Origin: an uncultured Mollicutes bacterium
Lineage (GTDB): Bacteria; Bacillota_I; Bacilli_A; RFN20; CAG-826
DNA: 36,406 nt
Assembly (NCBI GenBank): GCA_946539555.1
Contig: CAMNHN010000005.1
Coordinates: forward strand, 1-36,406
Reading direction: 5' to 3'
The notes under the pieces were generated by a model. It was not told where the DNA came from and searched no databases. It worked only from the letters and a program-made list of their open reading frames with translations. Below are positions 9,982 through 16,294 of this stretch, in pieces (position 1 is the first letter of the stretch; every line of letters begins with the position of its first letter). The position numbers and the translations under genes were made by a program.

Positions 9982-10455
9982 ATGATTACTATTTCTATTA
10001 TTGGTGTTGATCCCTTCATAGTTAGACAAATTTCAAAGGCAATGACTAGCAAGATTGCAGCTCTTTACGAAGTGCAAGTTGACGATGTAAATTTTTATGC
10101 TCCTGAATGTCTTTATATTCATGATGGTGTCGAGCAAAATACTTGGAATGTTTTAGTAAAAGTAAATGCGCCTTCAAAAGTAAAAGTCTTAGAAGATAAA
10201 GCTGTAAGAGTTATTCGTGAATACATGCTTGATGCTTGTGTTAATTTAGCAATCGAATTTTATTATTATTCTCAAGACAATCGTTATGAATTCATTGATC
10301 CTACACATCCTAGATTTATGACTGAAGAAAACACTGTTGATTTCTTTGAAAATGACGAGGAAATTGAAGAAGAATTTGAAAGCGATGAGAACACGGAAGA
10401 ACCTTATTTAGGCAACATCTTTGAAGATTTTGAAAAAAAGATGAAACAGGAGTGA
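9982..10455 (+). CDS. DUF1904-like (tautomerase-fold) protein with acidic tail
   Basis: This 157-residue cytoplasmic protein has no signal peptide or membrane segment. Residues 1-110 (GVDPFIVRQISKAMTSKIAAL at the start, YAPECLYIHDG in the middle, then an AVRVIREYMLD helix and an IEFYYYSQDNRYEF strand) have the order and spacing I recall for the DUF1904 family. That family is a small, functionally unassigned group with the MIF/tautomerase beta-alpha-beta fold. The N-terminal catalytic proline of true tautomerases is missing, as position 2 is Ile. Residues 111-157 form a very acidic tail. An AAGAGG ribosome site lies 7 bases before the ATG and the stop is TGA. It occupies the place of def-fmt in the Bacillus cluster. 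The family call is by eye and uncertain; the gene itself is clear. Confidence 0.6.
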   Translation: MITISIIGVDPFIVRQISKAMTSKIAALYEVQVDDVNFYAPECLYIHDGVEQNTWNVLVKVNAPSKVKVLEDKAVRVIREYMLDACVNLAIEFYYYSQDNRYEFIDPTHPRFMTEENTVDFFENDEEIEEEFESDENTEEPYLGNIFEDFEKKMKQE

Positions 10456-10459
10456 TTCT

Positions 10460-11707
10460 ATGAAGATATATGACACAACTTTCAAAATTCTAAAATCTGT
10501 TCTTAAAGATAAGAATTCATTTTCTTCATCTTTAAAACAAAATTCTGTTGGATTAAAAAAAGAAGAAGCAGCACTTTCATCAAATTTAGCTGGATTATTT
10601 TTAAGAAATTATTATTTGATTACAGTTATTGGTGATTCAATTTTTGGTGTAAAGGATGAAGAACCTTTAATTTATATTGGCTCTGTTTACATGAATAACA
10701 GCTATAAAAAAGCGTTAGATGAAAAAGAATCAATCAAATATTTGACTCAAAAATTAGCTTTGTATCAAGTTAAATTTAATGATGATGCAAAGTTAAAACG
10801 GGATTTAGCTGTTGCTGATAAAAGAGAATTTTTAAGACAAAATGTTGGCGGCAATAGAATTAGATTTTTAAGTGCAAGAAACAATTTACCTGTTTGGGTT
10901 GTCAAATCTTTAATCACTCAATATGACGATGAAATAGCTATAAAAACAATTAATGCTATGACAAAAATGCCAATACAATTTGGCTATTTAAATAAAGTTT
11001 TAGCACCTGAAAATTATCAAGAAAAGTTAGGCGATTTTGAACAATTGCAAGGAAATTTATATCTATATAAATCAAATTCAAGCATAAGAAAAAATGAATT
11101 AGTTAGAAATGGAACAATGGTTCCAATTCAAAAAGCTGATTATTATTTCGGATTAAAATTACCTGAAGTTCAAAACGGATTTGTTGCAATGTATTCAGAT
11201 GGAAAGAATTCGCTTTATCCAATTCTTTTTGATAAATATTTAGCAAACAATAAAGTTTCAGTTTTATCTCCTAATGAAAAAGTAAATTCTGATCTCTTCT
11301 TAAGAGTTAAAAATAAAGCTGGAGCAAATTTAAGCACATATGTTGGGCAAAGAAGCGAAATAATTTCTCATATTTCTGAAAAACAAAATGTTTTCATTTA
11401 TGCTCCTGAATCAAGCGAGCTTGAACAATTAAGAAGAGCGCCAGAATATGGAATTTTATTCGATACTAATCGATTAGATTCAATTATTCAAAATCAACAA
11501 AAAGGGTTAGATGAAATCGCTCAATTTGTTGCTGAAGATGGTTATTTAATTTATTTAGTCCAAACTTTTAACATTAAAGAAACTTATGTTAGAACAAGAG
11601 ATTTCTTACAATCAAATAAGAATTTCACAATTGCTGGAGAAAAATTATTTTTCCCATTCGAACAAGAAAATAGCGTATATTATTACGCCATATTAAAGAG
11701 AAAATAA
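10460..11707 (+). CDS. RsmB-like protein lacking all catalytic features (probable pseudoenzyme)
   Basis: The gene occupies the exact slot of rsmB, the 16S rRNA m5C967 methyltransferase, just before rlmN. Its 415 residues align along much of RsmB. There is a helical NusB-like N-terminal region, LPVWVVKSLITQYDDEIA (family: H-P-x-W-L-V), LVRNGTMVPIQ (family: G-x-x-x-I-Q-D), a segment with APESSELEQLRRAPEY (family: APCSGxGxxRRxPD) and DGYLIYLVQTFNIKET (family: GGxLVYSTCTxxxxE). Both catalytic cysteines are gone (Glu317 in motif IV; VQT at 367-369 for the S-T-C of motif VI), and the AdoMet loop DxCAAPGGK is replaced by MYSDGKN (244-250). The protein contains no cysteine at all. The frame is open, has an AGGAG ribosome site, and begins 4 bases after the previous gene. 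It probably binds RNA or ribosomes, which is inference. Confidence 0.75.
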   Translation: MKIYDTTFKILKSVLKDKNSFSSSLKQNSVGLKKEEAALSSNLAGLFLRNYYLITVIGDSIFGVKDEEPLIYIGSVYMNNSYKKALDEKESIKYLTQKLALYQVKFNDDAKLKRDLAVADKREFLRQNVGGNRIRFLSARNNLPVWVVKSLITQYDDEIAIKTINAMTKMPIQFGYLNKVLAPENYQEKLGDFEQLQGNLYLYKSNSSIRKNELVRNGTMVPIQKADYYFGLKLPEVQNGFVAMYSDGKNSLYPILFDKYLANNKVSVLSPNEKVNSDLFLRVKNKAGANLSTYVGQRSEIISHISEKQNVFIYAPESSELEQLRRAPEYGILFDTNRLDSIIQNQQKGLDEIAQFVAEDGYLIYLVQTFNIKETYVRTRDFLQSNKNFTIAGEKLFFPFEQENSVYYYAILKRK

Positions 11708-11708
11708 A

Positions 11709-12743
11709 ATGATTAATCTATATGATTTTACTTTACAAAATTTAGAAGAACACTTAGTTGCCCGCGGAGAAAAGAAATATCGAGCTACGCAACTTTTTAA
11801 GTGGATTTATGAAAAAAGAGTAGGATCATTTGATGAAATGAGTGATGTTTCACTCAAATTTAGAGATATTTTAAAAGAAGAATATTCTTTAGAAAAACCA
11901 AAAATATTCACAAAACAAGTTAGTAAAGACGGAACAATAAAATTATTGTTAGAACTTTCTGATGGTTCAAAAGTTGAAACTGTTTTGATGCGATATAACT
12001 ATGGAAATGTTGCATGCGTAACAAGTGAAGTTGGCTGCAATATGGGTTGTGCTTTTTGTGCAAGTGGATTATTAAAAAAGAAAAGGGAACTTAAGGTATC
12101 TGAACTTGTTGGTCAAGTTTTAGTTCTTGATGATTTATTAAAAGAGGAAAATAGTTGTATTTCTCACGTTGTTGTCATGGGAACTGGCGAGCCTTTTGAT
12201 AATTATGAAAATGTTTTAGATTTCATTCGAATTTTAAACCATCCTTATGGTTTTGCAATTGGGGCACGCCACATTACCGTTTCAACATGTGGTATTGTTC
12301 CTCAAATTTATAGATATGCAAAAGAAGGGCTTCAAATCAATTTAGCAATTTCTTTACACGCTCCAAATAATGAAATTCGTAATAAAATCATGCCTATTAA
12401 TCGACAATATGATATTAATGAATTAATGGAAGCTGTTAAATTTTATGAAAAAACAGCAGGTAGAAGAGTAACTTTTGAATATATATTATTAAAGGATATT
12501 AATGATTCTAAAGAATGCGCTATTGAATTATCAAAATTAATTAAGGGAACTTTAGCATATGTTAATTTAATTCCATTTAACCCTGTAAACGAACTCAAAT
12601 ATAGAAGAAGTGATGAAAAATCTGTTCATGATTTTCTTGATACACTTATGAAAAATGGTGTTACCGCAACTATAAGAAAAGAATTTGGAACTGATATTGA
12701 TGCGGCTTGTGGCCAATTGAGAGCAAAAAATGAAAAAAAGTAA
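11709..12743 (+). CDS. rlmN: 23S rRNA/tRNA adenine-C2 methyltransferase, radical SAM
   Basis: RlmN makes m2A2503 in 23S rRNA and m2A37 in some tRNAs. The 344 residues show the radical-SAM cluster cysteines C110, C114 and C117 (GCNMGCAFC). The two mechanistic cysteines are also present: C103 (VACVTSEVGC) and C334 in IDAACGQL near the C-terminus. VVMGTGEPFDNYENV, GARHITVSTCGIVP and LAISLHAPNNEIR are typical family blocks. The start is 1 base after the rsmB-like gene. The end overlaps prpC by 14 bases. Nothing is missing, so the enzyme should be active, unlike its upstream neighbour. Confidence 0.97.
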   Translation: MINLYDFTLQNLEEHLVARGEKKYRATQLFKWIYEKRVGSFDEMSDVSLKFRDILKEEYSLEKPKIFTKQVSKDGTIKLLLELSDGSKVETVLMRYNYGNVACVTSEVGCNMGCAFCASGLLKKKRELKVSELVGQVLVLDDLLKEENSCISHVVVMGTGEPFDNYENVLDFIRILNHPYGFAIGARHITVSTCGIVPQIYRYAKEGLQINLAISLHAPNNEIRNKIMPINRQYDINELMEAVKFYEKTAGRRVTFEYILLKDINDSKECAIELSKLIKGTLAYVNLIPFNPVNELKYRRSDEKSVHDFLDTLMKNGVTATIRKEFGTDIDAACGQLRAKNEKK

Positions 12744-13485
12744 ATTCATTGGTGATTTTAGTTACAAAAAGGACATTGGCAAGATAAGAATTGCTAATGA
12801 AGATGAATGCAAAGTTGTCGTTAATGGAGCTGGCAACGTTTTAATGATGGTTGCAGATGGAATGGGTGGCCACAATAAAGGTGATTTTGCTTCTGAAAAA
12901 ACTATTGAAATAATTAGTGAAATTTTTAAAGAGAAAAAAGGTTTTATTAATACTTTTTTTGCTGCTCAACGGATTCAAAAAGTAATAAAAATTGCAAATT
13001 CTCGAATTTATAACATTCAAGATAAAGATGAAGATTATAGAGGAATGGGGACGACTCTTGCTCTTGTTTTATTAATCAAAAATAAGATGATTACCGTTAA
13101 TTGTGGAGATAGTAGAATCTATTGGGTAAAAAATAATGACCTTGTTCAATTAACTGAAGATCAAACTTATGTAAACTTTTTATTACATTCTGGCCAGATT
13201 ACTGAAGATGAAGTTGCTACTCACCCTCAAAGACATATTTTAACGAATGCAATCGGACTTTTTCCTTCTGTATCCATTGATATTAAAATACACAATTATA
13301 ATGGTGAAAAAATATTTTTGTGTAGCGACGGAGTCTATAACAATATAAAAAAGAAAGATATATTAAATGTTTTAAATACTAAATTAAGTGTTGAAGATAA
13401 AGCGCAATCCCTCATTAGTTTAGGAAATTATAATGGCGGAAGTGATAACATGTCACTTATCATTTGGGAGGCAATCAATGATTAG
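12730..13485 (+). CDS. prpC: PP2C-type serine/threonine protein phosphatase
   Basis: PrpC (Stp) removes phosphates placed by the neighbouring kinase. All PP2C landmarks are present in 251 residues: KDIGKIRIANED near the start, VADGMGGH at 41-48 with metal-binding Asp43, GMGTTLALVLL, VNCGDSRIYWV, LCSDGVYNNI and GGSDNMSLIIW at the end. There is no membrane segment. It overlaps the end of rlmN by 14 bases and the start of the kinase gene by 8 bases (ATG at 13478 inside the last codons). The phosphatase-kinase pair is therefore translationally linked, as in other Bacillota. Confidence 0.95.
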   Translation: MKKSKFIGDFSYKKDIGKIRIANEDECKVVVNGAGNVLMMVADGMGGHNKGDFASEKTIEIISEIFKEKKGFINTFFAAQRIQKVIKIANSRIYNIQDKDEDYRGMGTTLALVLLIKNKMITVNCGDSRIYWVKNNDLVQLTEDQTYVNFLLHSGQITEDEVATHPQRHILTNAIGLFPSVSIDIKIHNYNGEKIFLCSDGVYNNIKKKDILNVLNTKLSVEDKAQSLISLGNYNGGSDNMSLIIWEAIND

Positions 13486-14362
13486 AATCGGTGATTTTCT
13501 AAATGATAGATATAAAATTGTTGCTGAACTTGGCCATGGTGGAATGAGTGAAGTTTATGAAGCACGAGATATCATTTTTAAAAGACCTGTTGCTATAAAA
13601 ATGATTAGATTTGATACCGCAAATAAGATTGAAAATTTAATTAGATTCCAAAATGAAGCAAGATTTGCAGCAGCTTTTTCTCACCCAAACATAGTTAAAA
13701 TTTATGATTATGGCGAGCATGAAAACATGCCTTACATTGTTCAAGAATTCATAAAAAGCGATACTCTTCGTGATATTTTGGATTATAAAAAGAGCTTTAG
13801 GCCTAATGAAGCTTGTTCAATTATGCTTCAAATTTGTGATGCACTAATTGAAGTTCATTCTAGAGAAATAGTTCACCGCGATATCAAGCCTCAAAATATT
13901 TTTTATGGAAATGATGGAACGGTTAAACTTGGAGATTTTGGAATTTCAGTATTAATTGATTCTCCATTAAATGTTAATGAAAACAAAAAAGTTATGGGAA
14001 CTGTCCAATATTTATCGCCTGAACTTGTCTATGGTAAAAAACCTTCTTTTCAAAGCGATATCTATGCTCTAGGAATTACTTTTTATGAAATAGTTACTTC
14101 AAAAGTACCTTTTGATGATGATGACCCAAGCAAAGTCGCATCAATGCAAGTTAAAGATGAAGTGCCTTCACCTTTAAAAATTATTCCTTCTCTTCCTGTT
14201 GAATTAGAAAAAATAATCATGAAGTGTTTAGAAAAAGATTTGGAAAAAAGATATAAATCTGTTGAAGAAATAAAAAGAGATATTAATTTATTTTTAAAAA
14301 AAGATAGCAAGAATAAGAAAAAAGGGACATTTTTTGGTAAAATATTTGGTGTAAATAAATAG
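13478..14362 (+). CDS. prkC: Hanks-type Ser/Thr kinase without transmembrane or PASTA domains
   Basis: The 294-residue protein is a bare kinase domain with a short basic tail. Seen are the glycine loop GHGGMSEVY (19-27), Lys41 in AIKMI, the catalytic loop HRDIKPQN (Asp135), DFG (153-155) and MGTVQYLSPE in the activation segment. PrkC of B. subtilis (about 650 residues) continues into a membrane helix and PASTA domains that sense muropeptides; this one ends KKGTFFGKIFGVNK with no hydrophobic span. It should thus be cytosolic. I chose the ATG at 13478 with GGGAGG 7 bases upstream; an in-frame ATG at 13433 would add 15 unrelated residues inside prpC. rsgA, which follows prkC in Bacillus, is absent. 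Confidence 0.94.
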   Translation: MIRIGDFLNDRYKIVAELGHGGMSEVYEARDIIFKRPVAIKMIRFDTANKIENLIRFQNEARFAAAFSHPNIVKIYDYGEHENMPYIVQEFIKSDTLRDILDYKKSFRPNEACSIMLQICDALIEVHSREIVHRDIKPQNIFYGNDGTVKLGDFGISVLIDSPLNVNENKKVMGTVQYLSPELVYGKKPSFQSDIYALGITFYEIVTSKVPFDDDDPSKVASMQVKDEVPSPLKIIPSLPVELEKIIMKCLEKDLEKRYKSVEEIKRDINLFLKKDSKNKKKGTFFGKIFGVNK

Positions 14363-14363
14363 T

Positions 14364-15023
14364 ATGAAAAGAATCGAGATTGCTCCATCAATTCTAAATG
14401 CGAATTTTGCAAATTTAGAACAAGAAATTAAAAAAGTAGAATCCTTAGGGGTTAAATTTTTGCATTTTGATATTATGGATGGGCATTTTGTTCCTAATAT
14501 TTCTTTTGGAACGCCTGTTTTATCATGTGTCTCAAGTGCTTCAAATTTAATTAATGACGTTCATTTGATGATTTCAGATCCAAAAAAATATTCTCCAGAT
14601 TTTAAAAAAGCAGGAGCAGATATTATTACTTTTCATTACGAAGCATGTTCATCAAATGATGAGGTTTTAGAGACAATTGAATTTTTAAAATCTTTAGATG
14701 TTAAAGTTGGCTTATCTATAAAACCAGCGACAACTGTCGAAGAAATTATGCCTTTCTTATTTCTAGTTGATGTAGTTTTGGTAATGTCTGTTGAACCTGG
14801 ATTTGGTGGTCAAAAATTCAATCCAAATGCAATTGAAAAAATTAAAAAACTTGATGAAATTAGATGTGAGTTAGATTTAAATTATATAATAGAAGTAGAT
14901 GGTGGAATTAATGATAAAACTGCCCACGACTGTAATTTAGCTGGAGCAGATTTATTAGTTTGTGGCACCTATCTTTATAAGAGTAAAAATATCGAAGAGG
15001 ATTACAAGAAATTGTTTGAATAA
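14364..15023 (+). CDS. rpe: Ribulose-phosphate 3-epimerase
   Basis: Rpe interconverts ribulose-5-phosphate and xylulose-5-phosphate in the pentose phosphate pathway. The 219 residues form a TIM barrel with all signature blocks: IAPSILNANFANLEQE, LHFDIMDGHFVPNISFG (metal-binding His and Asp), DVHLMISDP, VLVMSVEPGFGGQKF, EVDGGIND and the phosphate-binding GADLLVCGTYLYK. It starts 1 base after prkC, without a clear ribosome site. The order prkC-rpe is that of Bacillus with rsgA removed. Confidence 0.97.
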   Translation: MKRIEIAPSILNANFANLEQEIKKVESLGVKFLHFDIMDGHFVPNISFGTPVLSCVSSASNLINDVHLMISDPKKYSPDFKKAGADIITFHYEACSSNDEVLETIEFLKSLDVKVGLSIKPATTVEEIMPFLFLVDVVLVMSVEPGFGGQKFNPNAIEKIKKLDEIRCELDLNYIIEVDGGINDKTAHDCNLAGADLLVCGTYLYKSKNIEEDYKKLFE

Positions 15024-15025
15024 TT

Positions 15026-15706
15026 ATGGAATATGTCATTATCAGCTGCATATTACTTGGAATTTTATGTTTTGCAACTTTGTTATTTTTTGAGATCAAA
15101 GCATTTAACAGAACTGGTTCAGCAAAGTTCAATTTTTTGACGTATCTTCCTTACGAATTAAATAGATTTAAACGTGATCAAAAATATAGTTATTTATATC
15201 CAGCAGTTCAAGTAACTGGCAGTGTATTTTTAGCTATACCTTCATTTGTTTTTGCGATTATGGTCGAGCAAAATGGAGGTTCAGTAATTCCTTGTTTTGT
15301 TTTTGCTGGAGTTATTTCTTTAGCCTTAATTACTTTTAATATCGTGTCTTTTATTAAGCTTTCTGCATTTAAATTACATATGGTTTTTTCAACAATATTT
15401 GTCACTTTGACTTTAGCTTTAAATGCTCTTTATATGTTCTTTTTTACATCTGATAGTTTTGTTTTTGTCAAAGGAGCACCATCTCAAAATTTACAAATTG
15501 TAATGTTTATTATACTCATCATTATCATGATTTTTGAATTCTTCTTAATGATAAATCCTACTTATAAAAATTGGGCTAGAATGGTAAAAGTAGATGCAGA
15601 AACTTTTAATAGACCAAAAAAATGCTATCTAGCAATTTTAGAGTGGGGGACATTACTTAATTTATTTTTAAGTTATGTTCCAATTTTACTTATTATCTAT
15701 TTCTAA
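15026..15706 (+). CDS. Six-helix integral membrane protein, function unknown
   Basis: I do not recognise this 226-residue protein. It has six hydrophobic spans, at about 1-24, 53-80, 88-114, 118-143, 152-176 and 198-226, joined by short loops. The longest loop (25-52) is basic (FNRTGSAKFNFLTYLPYELN, then RFKRDQK). No enzymatic motif or signal peptide is visible. It begins 2 bases after rpe and has no Shine-Dalgarno sequence, so it is probably translated by coupling as the last gene of the gmk operon. A bidirectional terminator follows. In Bacillus the next genes after rpe are thiN and spoVM, which do not match this protein. Confidence 0.75.
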   Translation: MEYVIISCILLGILCFATLLFFEIKAFNRTGSAKFNFLTYLPYELNRFKRDQKYSYLYPAVQVTGSVFLAIPSFVFAIMVEQNGGSVIPCFVFAGVISLALITFNIVSFIKLSAFKLHMVFSTIFVTLTLALNALYMFFFTSDSFVFVKGAPSQNLQIVMFIILIIIMIFEFFLMINPTYKNWARMVKVDAETFNRPKKCYLAILEWGTLLNLFLSYVPILLIIYF

Positions 15707-15726
15707 TTTTTGGATAAATTTGCAAT

Positions 15727-15756
15727 AAAAAAACTTCCTTACTTGGAAGCTTTTTT
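15727..15756. terminator. Bidirectional terminator between the gmk operon and rpmB
   Basis: An A7 run, CTTCC, a 6-base loop (TTACTT), GGAAG, C, then T6. It reads as a hairpin with a U tract from either side, between two genes that converge on it. Confidence 0.75.
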
Positions 15757-15760
15757 ATCA

Positions 15761-15955
15761 TTAATTTTCTTTAAGTGATTTGTTGAGGGTACGATAAGCA
15801 CGAGCACTCATTCTTACTTTACAAACTTGACCATCGATTTCGACTCTGTATGTATGTAAGTTGACGTTCCATCTTCTTCTTGTTGCTCTTAAACTGTGTG
15901 AACGGTTGTTACCACTTAATGGTCCTTTACCAGTTACTGGACAATATCTTGACAT
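15761..15955 (-). CDS. rpmB: Large ribosomal subunit protein bL28
   Basis: The 64-residue basic protein is a standard bL28. It has MSRYCPVTGKGPLSGNNRSH at the start, LRATRRRWNVNLHTYRVEIDG (given as the blocks RATRRRW and NVNL) in the middle and VRMSARAYRTLNKSL at the end. A GGAGG ribosome site lies 8 bases before the ATG. It is transcribed against the preceding operon, the same arrangement relative to rpe as in B. subtilis. The T33 Zn-finger cysteine pair is mostly lost (one Cys in CPVTG, one in QVCKV). Confidence 0.95.
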   Translation of the reverse strand: MSRYCPVTGKGPLSGNNRSHSLRATRRRWNVNLHTYRVEIDGQVCKVRMSARAYRTLNKSLKEN

Positions 15956-16254
15956 TTCGTTTGCCTCCTTTCAAATCAGCGTGATTAATATTAACACAAC
16001 GACTTTACTTTGTAAAGAACAAAAATTCTATTTGAAAATTCATAATTTTCTTTTTAATTTTTGTTTCAAAATTTAATTTTAAATTTCGATTTTCAAAATC
16101 GATTTTTAAAAACAGAAATTGAAATTCGATTTTCATTTTTCATATTTAATTTTCGAAATTAATTTAAAATATTAAATCACTGAAAATATATGCAAATCGC
16201 AAACGAAAAGACAAAATTTTTTGAAAATTTTCTTACAAATTCGAATTTTTATTA

Positions 16255-16283
16255 TTTAATAGCTTACCTTAAAATGATATAAT
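16255..16283 (+). promoter_or_regulatory. Candidate promoter of jetABC
   Basis: A perfect TATAAT lies at 16278-16283, with a weak TTTAAT -35 at 16255-16260 and a 17-bp spacer. The predicted transcript would start near 16290, only about 5 bases before the jetA ATG at 16295, and would lose the AAGG (16287-16290) that could otherwise act as ribosome site. Confidence 0.5.
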
Positions 16284-16292
16284 TTTAAGGTA
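16265..16292. promoter_or_regulatory. 28-bp near-perfect palindrome at the jetA start, candidate operator
   Basis: The arms TACCTTAAAAT (16265-16275) and ATTTTAAGGTA (16282-16292) are perfect 11-bp inverted repeats. The six central bases GATATA are also symmetric except for one G-A pair, giving 13 of 14 matching pairs. It contains the -10 box and the only AAGG before jetA and ends 2 bases from the ATG. A dimeric repressor here would block the promoter; as RNA it would form a hairpin hiding the AAGG. Confidence 0.65.
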
Positions 16293-16294
16293 TT

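Larger units (their letters stand above)
15956..16294. other. Non-coding AT-rich region with clustered TTCGA/ATCGAT palindromes
   Basis: This 339-base gap separates divergent rpmB and jetA and is the longest non-coding stretch in the window. It holds the rpmB ribosome site at its left end and the jet promoter at its right end. In between it is almost only A and T. The TTCGA core recurs at 16085, 16125, 16152 and 16240. Two copies sit in perfect palindromes: TCGATTTTCAAAATCGA (16086-16102) and AAATTCGAATTT (16237-16248). TTCGATTTTCA occurs twice (16085 and 16125). No open reading frame, RNA gene or mobile element is visible. Confidence 0.6.

Noticed and set aside
13433-13477. Earlier ATG for the kinase gene
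   Set aside because: It would add 15 residues encoded inside prpC without family likeness; the ATG at 13478 has GGGAGG at good distance and starts right before the conserved kinase domain.
15861-16076. 71-residue reading frame on the plus strand
   Set aside because: It is antisense to rpmB and runs into the AT-rich spacer; no ribosome site and no family likeness.
15956-16294. CRISPR array, replication origin or insertion sequence in the AT-rich spacer
   Set aside because: The repeats are short, irregular in spacing and palindromic around TTCGA. No DnaA-box cluster, transposase frame or terminal repeats are seen.
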